Source: Musicola paradisiaca NCPPB 2511
GTDB taxonomy: Bacteria > Pseudomonadota > Gammaproteobacteria > Enterobacterales > Enterobacteriaceae
Length of the DNA stretch: 64,000 bases
Assembly (NCBI RefSeq): GCF_000400505.1
Contig: NZ_CM001857.1
Span: 54,220 to 118,219 of the forward strand
Direction: 5' to 3'
The notes beneath the pieces were generated by a model, which saw only the letters and a program-made list of their open reading frames with translations, did not search any database and was not told the origin of the DNA. Positions 57,971 through 64,000 of the stretch are shown here, piece after piece. The position numbers were made by a program, and so were the translations under genes. Position 1 is the stretch's first letter, and every line of letters begins with the position of its first letter.

Positions 57971-60412
57971 ATGAACATATGGTTTGATATCCGTTATGCT
58001 CTGCGGCTGCTGTTGAAAAGCCCCGGTTTCAGCGTATTGACCATTACCGTAATGGCGTGCGGACTGGGGCTTGCGCTTTATATGTTTTCCATCATCAACA
58101 CCATTATGTATAAAACGTTACCGTACCCGAATGGTAGCGGTATGGTGTTGTTGACACCGACGGTAAATGGCGAAACATTTAATGACTATGGCGTAAATTT
58201 TCTTGACTACGAATTGATTCGCCAGCGAGCCAGAACGCTTGAAGATATGAGTTATTTTTATGCCGAATATATCGATTTGAAAACGGAAGATACCTCCGTG
58301 CGATATATTGCCGTGCGAAATACACCGAGCATGTTCAGCTATACCGGTGTCCATCCATTACTCGGGCGTGCTTTTGATGACCAGGATATGGCGGAAAATG
58401 CCCTTCCTGTCGCGATTATCAGCTATGACCTTTGGCAGAAATATTTTCAGGGACGTGGTGATATTGTTGGCCTGACGGTAAAAATTAATAGCGTAAATAC
58501 ACAGATTGTTGGTGTGATGCCAAAAGGCTTTGCGTTTCCCTTTTATCATGACTTGTGGTTGCCTGCCGCTATTCCAGCCGCATCGACTTTGAAACGGGAA
58601 AAAGCGCCGGAGGTTTTTGTTTTTGCACATTTGGCGAAAAAACGTAAGCCTGTGGATGCCGATCGTGAACTTGATGGCATTATGCGGGGTGTCGTGGGCG
58701 AGGCTCCCAATGATAAGAAAGAAATTTCTGTCAAGGTGCTGTCCTTTCAGGAAAGTTTTACCGGAGAGGAAACGGCCCAATCATTTCTGGTTATGTTGTC
58801 AGCCGTAGGTTTTGTTCTCTTGCTGGCATGTTGCAACGTTGGGAACCTGCTGCTTGCACGCTCTAATCGCCGTACAAGGGAAATTGCTATTAGGGTTGCG
58901 TTGGGTTCTCCTACATCGCGGCTATTATTACAAATGGTGTGGGAGAGTCTGATTATTTGTACGGTAGCAGGAATTATCGGTGTGCTATTAGCTTCTTGGG
59001 GGCTAGATATCACAAACTATATATTCCCCAAATTTGTTCCGAATAAAATTCCTGTGTGGTGGCATTTGTCGCTGGATGGAGAGGTCATTATTGATGCTAT
59101 TGTATTGGTCATTATCACCGCATTGGTAACGAGCGCATTGCCTGCCTGGAAAGTAGCGAATGGACAGTTTGCTTATGCACTGCGTGATGGTGCAAATAGC
59201 GATCAAGGGAGAAGAACGGGTAAATTTAGTCGAACGTTAGTTGTGGTTGAAGTTGCATTATCCTGCTCTATTCTGTGTATCAGCGTATTATTACTTTTTT
59301 TAGTCATTCGCGCGACAAAAGCAGACTATGGGGTACCTATTGATAATTATCTTGTTAGTCAAATCAGTCTTAGTAAGGATAATTATCCTGATAGCAAAAG
59401 TCGCGGTGATTTTTATATAAAAACAATGGAAATATTAAAAAAAATTCCTGGGGTGAGCGGTGGTGCTCTAATTTCTAACGCACCGGGGCAGTTTACTTTT
59501 CCACATCAGGTCACTACGGAAGATTTACTTAGCAATACTAAAGAACCTCAGCCCTATTCACTGGTAAATGACATAAAATTAATGCCGGGTAATTTGTCAG
59601 AAATTGGTGCGGCGGTTTTATATGGGAGAGAGTTTTCATTTAATGATGATAGTAATTCTTTACCCGTTGCCGTCGTCAGCAATTCTTTTGCTCAACGGTA
59701 TTGGCCCGGTGAAAAAAGTGTTATTGGTAAAAAAATTCGTTTTATTGATGGGAATGATAGTCGTTGGTTTACCATAATTGGTGTTGCCCCGCATATTATT
59801 CACGGCCGCCCTTTTAGTGAATTCAAAAGTCGGCCAACCGTTTATCGCTCATTATTGCAATTACAGCAGGATAATCCGCCATTAACGTTGATGTTAAAAA
59901 CTACTCAGCAGCAACAAGTGGCTCCTATGATGCAGCAGGTTATTCGGCAGGTGAATCCAAGTGTTGGAATGAGTCAGCCACAAATGCTGAGTGATATGCT
60001 GATCCGAAATACTGCGGGTGTGGAGTTTGTCACTAACTTGTTTCTGCTATTTGGTCTGGCGGCAATGGTGTTGGCAGCCAGTGGTATTTATGGTGTTACA
60101 CAGAATGCGATTAACCAGCGCACTCAGGAAATAGGTATTCGGCAAGCACTAGGCGCGTCGCCAACCAACCTCATGCGCATGCTGATGTTCTCTGGGCTGA
60201 AGCAATTGTTTGTCGGTCTTGCTCTGGGATTACCACTTGCCATTTTTGCCGCACCAAAAATCAACCGGGTATACGGTGACGGCAGCAGTGGATTTATCCT
60301 GCTGTTTTTGTCGGTTGCGTTTTTCATCCTGATAACGGTTTCGCTGGCCACCTGGATCCCTTCGCGCAGGGCGATCATGATGAAACCCGGCGAGGCGATC
60401 CGTTACGAGTAA
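57971..60412 (+). CDS. vfmG: Large MacB-like ABC permease with duplicated FtsX and periplasmic modules
   Basis: 813 residues from ATG 57971; an upstream in-frame ATG lies inside gene F. Layout: first membrane helix about 15-40, MacB-type periplasmic domain about 45-250, FtsX membrane unit about 285-390, second helix about 425-450, second periplasmic domain about 460-670, FtsX unit about 690-800, ending IPSRRAIMMKPGEAIRYE. Each half resembles one MacB monomer, so one chain could replace the usual dimer (as in acidobacterial-type duplicated permeases). Its middle (about 58150-60100) is A+T-richer than both flanks. Probable exporter of the Vfm signal or of a peptide. Symbol by remembered order. 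Confidence 0.8.
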   Translation: MNIWFDIRYALRLLLKSPGFSVLTITVMACGLGLALYMFSIINTIMYKTLPYPNGSGMVLLTPTVNGETFNDYGVNFLDYELIRQRARTLEDMSYFYAEYIDLKTEDTSVRYIAVRNTPSMFSYTGVHPLLGRAFDDQDMAENALPVAIISYDLWQKYFQGRGDIVGLTVKINSVNTQIVGVMPKGFAFPFYHDLWLPAAIPAASTLKREKAPEVFVFAHLAKKRKPVDADRELDGIMRGVVGEAPNDKKEISVKVLSFQESFTGEETAQSFLVMLSAVGFVLLLACCNVGNLLLARSNRRTREIAIRVALGSPTSRLLLQMVWESLIICTVAGIIGVLLASWGLDITNYIFPKFVPNKIPVWWHLSLDGEVIIDAIVLVIITALVTSALPAWKVANGQFAYALRDGANSDQGRRTGKFSRTLVVVEVALSCSILCISVLLLFLVIRATKADYGVPIDNYLVSQISLSKDNYPDSKSRGDFYIKTMEILKKIPGVSGGALISNAPGQFTFPHQVTTEDLLSNTKEPQPYSLVNDIKLMPGNLSEIGAAVLYGREFSFNDDSNSLPVAVVSNSFAQRYWPGEKSVIGKKIRFIDGNDSRWFTIIGVAPHIIHGRPFSEFKSRPTVYRSLLQLQQDNPPLTLMLKTTQQQQVAPMMQQVIRQVNPSVGMSQPQMLSDMLIRNTAGVEFVTNLFLLFGLAAMVLAASGIYGVTQNAINQRTQEIGIRQALGASPTNLMRMLMFSGLKQLFVGLALGLPLAIFAAPKINRVYGDGSSGFILLFLSVAFFILITVSLATWIPSRRAIMMKPGEAIRYE

Positions 60413-60502
60413 GCGGCGCAGACACTCCCGATAGCATCCTTAAGGTTCCTGTTTTCCGCACAGGAGTCGTTAATTGTCGCCACAAGCTGTCATACTTGGC
60501 TA

Positions 60503-60547
60503 GACGGGCAAACACAGCGGGGACTTCCCACCCTGGTTTTGCCCGTC
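60503..60547. repeat. Inverted repeat after vfmG
   Basis: Perfect 10-base arms GACGGGCAAA / TTTGCCCGTC with a 25-base loop. No T run, so it is only a possible terminator. Confidence 0.5.
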
Positions 60548-60687
60548 GCTCCGACTGGCGGCGTCGGGGATGCCGTAATGATGCGTGGCGGCGGCCAGCG
60601 GCTATTTCGCGGAGCGATCTCAACCATAAACTGGCCTCTGGTCTGGCAGTCAACCGCGCATAAGCGTTGTGGTGTATGGTTGTCGAT

Positions 60688-60709
60688 CGGTATAACACTT
60701 CGGTATAAC
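60688..60709. promoter_or_regulatory. Direct repeat of CGGTATAAC before vfmH
   Basis: Two exact 9-base copies 13 bases apart, about 22-43 bases upstream of the vfmH start. Could overlap the -10 element of the promoter (TATAAC resembles -10). Confidence 0.5.
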
Positions 60710-60730
60710 CCAGCGTGATAAAGGACCCAC

Positions 60731-62131
60731 ATGGCGGATAAGCAACATGTTCTGATTGTTGATGATGACGCGCATATTCTGGCCAGTTTGCAGATGTTGC
60801 TGTCGATGGAAGGGTATCAGGTCACTCTGGCATCCACCGTTGAACAGGTTCCTCTTCAACTTTCCCAGCATGATTTCGATGTGATCCTGATGGACATGAA
60901 TTACCAGCGGGACACGACGTCCGGGCAGGAAGGGTTGATCTTGCTGGAAGAGATCAAAAAGTACGACGAGTACCTGCCGGTGGTAGCGATGACCGGCTGG
61001 GGCAGTGTGGATATCGCCGTCAGTGCGATGCAGACCGGCGCGGTCGATTTCATCCAGAAACCCTGGGATAACGAGCGCCTGCTGAGCATTCTGCGTCAGC
61101 AGATCAGTTTCAGCCGCAGCCAGCGTTCAGGTAAACGGTTGAAAGAAGAGAACAAACTGTTGAAGCTGGCGCTGGAAGATGACTTCAACGGCGAATGGGT
61201 GATCGAATCGTCTCAGATGCAGCAACTGATGCGAATGGTGGAACAGGTGGCGGTCACTGACACCAATATTTTGATCCTCGGTGAGAACGGTACCGGCAAA
61301 AGCCTGCTGGCGCGCGTGATTCATCAACTGTCCTCCCGGCGCGATGAGAGTTTGGTGTCGGTAAATATGGGTTGCATCAACGAGAATCTGTTCGAAAGTG
61401 AAATGTTCGGTCATGTAAAAGGCGCCTTTACCGACGCACGGGAAAGCCGCGTCGGGCGTTTCGAATTGGCGGACAAGGGCACGCTGTTTCTGGACGAGAT
61501 CGGCAACCTGCCCATGACGCAGCAGAGCAAGCTGTTGCGTATTCTGGAAGAGCGCTGTTTTGAACGGGTCGGTTCCTCCCGCACCCTGAAAACCCACTGC
61601 CGTATCGTTGCCGCCACCAACGCCAATCTTGCCGAACGGGTAGCGGAAGGCACCTTTCGTCAGGATCTCTACTACCGGCTCAATACCATCGAGTTGCACC
61701 TGCCGTCGTTGGCGGAGCGTCAGGAGGATATCGTACCGCTGACGTTGAATTTTATTGAGCGCTATGCCAGAAAATACAATAAGCCGGTACCCGCGCTCAG
61801 CCCGTCGGGGCAAGCGGCGCTGTTCCGTTATCACTGGCCGGGAAATGTTCGCGAACTGAGTCACTTGCTGGAGCGTGCCGTTCTGTTGTGTGCGGCATCC
61901 CGGCTCAACAGCGATGATATTTTCCCCTCGTTACCGACGATGTCGCAGAAAACGTTCAGGGCGGAGGCGGAGTTCAGCTCGGACGCCACGCTGGCGGATA
62001 TCGAAGAGCGTTTGCTGAGTCAGCGTATGACAAAGTTCGAGGGCAACGCGGTCAAAGCCGCGCAATCGCTGGGGTTAAGTCGCAGTGCATTCTACCGGCG
62101 ACTGGAAAAGTACAAGATTAATCATGAGTAA
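60731..62131 (+). CDS. vfmH: NtrC-type response regulator VfmH
   Basis: 466 residues. Receiver domain 1-120 with Asp11-13, phosphorylation site Asp55 (VILMDMN) and Lys in FIQKPW. AAA+ domain about 155-390: Walker A GENGTGKS at 184-191, Walker B GTLFLDEIG, and the sigma-54 contact loop GAFTDA at 231-236 (consensus GAFTGA; Gly to Asp at position 5). C-terminal Fis-like helix-turn-helix about 430-460 (NAVKAAQSLGLSRSAFYRRLEKY). Phosphorylated by VfmI; in Dickeya the pair relays the Vfm signal to vfmE and other vfm genes. Last 8 bases overlap vfmI. AAGGA ribosome site. Confidence 0.9.
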   Translation: MADKQHVLIVDDDAHILASLQMLLSMEGYQVTLASTVEQVPLQLSQHDFDVILMDMNYQRDTTSGQEGLILLEEIKKYDEYLPVVAMTGWGSVDIAVSAMQTGAVDFIQKPWDNERLLSILRQQISFSRSQRSGKRLKEENKLLKLALEDDFNGEWVIESSQMQQLMRMVEQVAVTDTNILILGENGTGKSLLARVIHQLSSRRDESLVSVNMGCINENLFESEMFGHVKGAFTDARESRVGRFELADKGTLFLDEIGNLPMTQQSKLLRILEERCFERVGSSRTLKTHCRIVAATNANLAERVAEGTFRQDLYYRLNTIELHLPSLAERQEDIVPLTLNFIERYARKYNKPVPALSPSGQAALFRYHWPGNVRELSHLLERAVLLCAASRLNSDDIFPSLPTMSQKTFRAEAEFSSDATLADIEERLLSQRMTKFEGNAVKAAQSLGLSRSAFYRRLEKYKINHE

Positions 62132-63443
62132 ACTCGATACCTCCTTTGAACCGCCTCATCTGCTATCCCTGAACATCGCCGCATTTGTCGGATTACTGGG
62201 GTACTTTTTGCTGTGGTTTTTCCCCGACCAGTCGGTGTATCTGAAAATACTGACGGTGTTCATCATCGTGCTGTGTCTGATTTACAGCAGTTTTACTTTT
62301 TCCGAGCGGTTGAATGCCAGGATTCATGTCGTCTCCAACCTGTTGGAAGCGCTGGGGCAGGAGAATTTCAGCCTGCGCGGCGTGACCAAAGGAAAAGGCG
62401 CGTTCGACAATCTGATCCGTCAAATCAACCAGTTATCCGGCACGATGGCGCGTAGCCGTCAACAACAGCAAGAAACCTACTACGTACTCCACAAGGTGAT
62501 TTCCAATATCAGCGTCAGCGTGTTTGCCCTGGATGCCGAGCAGCGTGTGATGTGGTGTAACGATGCCGCCTCCGCATTGCTGAATAAACCCGTCAAATTG
62601 CTGGTCGGCCAACCGGCGGCGGAGTTCGGGCTGGAAGGGTTGTTGCAGCAGTCCTCCGGTGCAGAGCCGATCGATTGGCGCTTCCCCAGTGCACAAGGGA
62701 TGTTCCAGATACGGCATGATTCCTATATGGAGGATGGCCGGCAGAATCACCTATTGTTTATCAGCGACGTCAGCAAACTGTTGCGGAATGAAGAACAGAA
62801 AACCTGGCAGAACCTGTTGCGGGTGATCAGCCATGAAATCAACAACTCACTGACGCCGATCGCCTCCATCAGCCAGACGTTGTTGCAGGTATTCCGCAAA
62901 GATACCCAGCATCCTGCGGCGCCGGATCTGGTGAACGGCATGGAAATCATCAACAATCGCGCCCGCGATTTAATCGCCTTTGTCGGGAGCTACCGTCAGC
63001 TCAACCGGTTGCCGCCGCCCAGCAAACAGCCTTGCGATGTCACACTATTGATGACGCAAATGGCGATGTTGTTCCCGCAACGTCGGTTGGTTTTTTCCGG
63101 CGAATCGCCGTTGATGGTTGCGGTGGACGCCAACCAAATGCAGCAGATGTTCATCAATCTGATGAAAAATGCGGATGAGGCCATGGAGCCGGGCGTCGGC
63201 GAAATCGTACTGCGCTGGACAGTGGTGGCCCGGCAACTGCACATTGAAATCATTGATCAGGGTAAGGGTGTGGCGAATATCGAAAACCTGTTTGTCCCGT
63301 TTTATACCACCAAAAATCACGGCAGCGGCATCGGGTTGATTTTGTGCCGACAGATTGTCGAGGGACATGGCGGACATCTGACACTGGAGAATCGCAAAGA
63401 TGCGGAAGGATGCATCGTCAATATCTTCCTGCCGTTGGGATGA
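62124..63443 (+). CDS. vfmI: Sensor histidine kinase VfmI
   Basis: 439 residues from ATG 62124, overlapping the vfmH stop by 8 bases. Two membrane helices (about 14-31 and 38-57) separated by only six or so residues, then a cytoplasmic linker, a PAS-like domain (about 118-215), HisKA with His237 in VISHEINNSLTPIASISQT, and an ATPase domain (FINLMKNADEAM, IDQGKGV, SGIGLILCRQIVEGHGG). With almost no periplasmic part, the signal must be sensed in the membrane or cytoplasm. Forms a two-component system with VfmH. Confidence 0.9.
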   Translation: MSKLDTSFEPPHLLSLNIAAFVGLLGYFLLWFFPDQSVYLKILTVFIIVLCLIYSSFTFSERLNARIHVVSNLLEALGQENFSLRGVTKGKGAFDNLIRQINQLSGTMARSRQQQQETYYVLHKVISNISVSVFALDAEQRVMWCNDAASALLNKPVKLLVGQPAAEFGLEGLLQQSSGAEPIDWRFPSAQGMFQIRHDSYMEDGRQNHLLFISDVSKLLRNEEQKTWQNLLRVISHEINNSLTPIASISQTLLQVFRKDTQHPAAPDLVNGMEIINNRARDLIAFVGSYRQLNRLPPPSKQPCDVTLLMTQMAMLFPQRRLVFSGESPLMVAVDANQMQQMFINLMKNADEAMEPGVGEIVLRWTVVARQLHIEIIDQGKGVANIENLFVPFYTTKNHGSGIGLILCRQIVEGHGGHLTLENRKDAEGCIVNIFLPLG

Positions 63444-64000
63444 ACTGCCCAGCGATGAGCCGCATCAGCCTTTGTGCGTCGTCGCGCCGGTGGATAGTCT
63501 GGCGAGCGCGGCGCGACAGGCGGCGATTCGTCAGGCTGCCGGCGTCGATGTCGATACGGCGATGACGCTGTCCCAGCAGGCCTGGGGCATCCTGCGGTTA
63601 TTGCTGGCGCCGATCTGCCGCCAGATGCCGCAGGCGCTACGTTTTGAGCGTAATGCCCACGGCAAGCCGTTCCTGGCGGACTACCCCGCTATCCAGTTCA
63701 ATGTGTCGCATACCCGAACGGCGTTGGCGTTCGCCATGGCCATGCATCACCCGGTCGGCGTGGATGTTGAACGGTGTGTGGGCAATCCGACGGGCAAGCG
63801 TGCGGTGGCGGCGCGTTTTTTCCATCCCAATGAGGCGCACTGGCTGGCGTCGCTGTCGGATGAGGCATTTCTGCCGGCGTTTATCCGGTTGTGGACGCGC
63901 AAAGAGGCCTATATCAAGGCGCTTGGCCTGGGGTTGCACCGACAGCTCAACGACTTTAGCTGCCTGTCGGCGGCAGGCCATGTTCTGGTGCGTGATAAGG
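63400..64000 (+). CDS. vfmJ: 4'-Phosphopantetheinyl transferase, Sfp/HetI type, C-terminal end missing
   Basis: The gene runs past the window end; about 200 codons are visible. Sfp-family motifs: VSHT near 108, GVDVER near 122 (Mg2+-binding Asp), and WTRKEAYIKALGLGL near 168. It converts apo-ACP (such as the ACP at 53034) to the holo form. The start is uncertain: ATG 63400 has GGAG 10 bases upstream and gives a 44-base overlap with vfmI. Placed last in the remembered vfm order (J); the letter is less certain than the enzyme. Confidence 0.8.
   Translation, partial: MRKDASSISSCRWDELPSDEPHQPLCVVAPVDSLASAARQAAIRQAAGVDVDTAMTLSQQAWGILRLLLAPICRQMPQALRFERNAHGKPFLADYPAIQFNVSHTRTALAFAMAMHHPVGVDVERCVGNPTGKRAVAARFFHPNEAHWLASLSDEAFLPAFIRLWTRKEAYIKALGLGLHRQLNDFSCLSAAGHVLVRDK

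Larger units (their letters stand above)
60413..60730. other. 318-base region upstream of vfmH
   Basis: Inverted repeat GACGGGCAAA...TTTGCCCGTC (60503-60512 / 60538-60547) may end vfmFG transcription or attenuate it. A direct repeat CGGTATAAC occurs twice (60688-60696 and 60701-60709) about 30 bases before vfmH and may be a regulator site. No ORF is supported. Confidence 0.55.

Noticed and set aside
63344..63565. Plus-strand 73-codon frame near the window end
   Set aside because: Lies across the vfmI end and the PPTase start in a third frame; Arg/Cys-rich translation.

Overview
The window looks like a chromosomal segment of a plant-pathogenic enterobacterium of the genus Dickeya (Pectobacteriaceae). 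Many proteins closely match E. coli proteins of the 80-minute region (AvtA, GhrB, Tag, YiaC, GlyQ/GlyS, YiaF, AldB, XylBAFGHR). The PecS/PecM pair and a following block that matches the Vfm quorum-sensing locus are Dickeya hallmarks. Gene names rest on remembered protein families; no database search was possible.

Layout. 1-4420: reductive pyrimidine degradation operon (preT end, preA, dihydropyrimidinase, N-carbamoyl-beta-alanine amidohydrolase). 4603-9277: NIPSNAP protein, butanediol-type dehydrogenase, avtA, secreted DUF4432 protein. 9505-11264: A+T-rich two-gene insert, an AAA ATPase plus a RloB/TOPRIM-like protein, probably a phage-defence module. 11633-18305: ghrB, a small DUF1471 protein, yiaC-tag, a TSUP permease, glyQS. 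18489-28500: a glycosyltransferase-like protein, then a carbohydrate uptake locus with an ABC ATPase, two ROK proteins, an (alpha/alpha)6 glycosidase, a binding protein and two permeases. A 33-bp perfect operator lies before the ATPase and a degenerate copy before the permease operon. 28991-37452: yiaF, a chemoreceptor, sodA with a Fur box, fdhD, aldB, a GlxA-type regulator and an isochorismatase-fold hydrolase. 37585-45891: the complete xylose system (xylBA divergent from xylFGHR). 45962-49905: DJ-1 family protein, rcnR/rcnA with operator, argG with ARG-box-like sites. 49980-51660: divergent pecS/pecM.

52044-64000 is the most interesting block. It holds a KAS III-like enzyme, an acyl carrier protein, a stand-alone acyl-CoA-dehydrogenase C-terminal domain, a MATE exporter and an alpha/beta hydrolase. 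These are followed by a convergent AraC regulator (VfmE-like), a MacB-type ABC exporter pair, an NtrC-type response regulator and histidine kinase, and a phosphopantetheinyl transferase cut by the window end. Together they can build a carrier-bound acyl signal, export it, sense it and regulate with it, which is what the Vfm quorum-sensing system does. New-looking details are the altered catalytic residues in the KAS III-like enzyme, the reduced dehydrogenase, a sensor kinase with almost no periplasmic part, and a 19-bp motif (16/19 identical) shared by the vfmA and vfmE/vfmF upstream regions.

No rRNA, tRNA, CRISPR array or insertion sequence was recognised.
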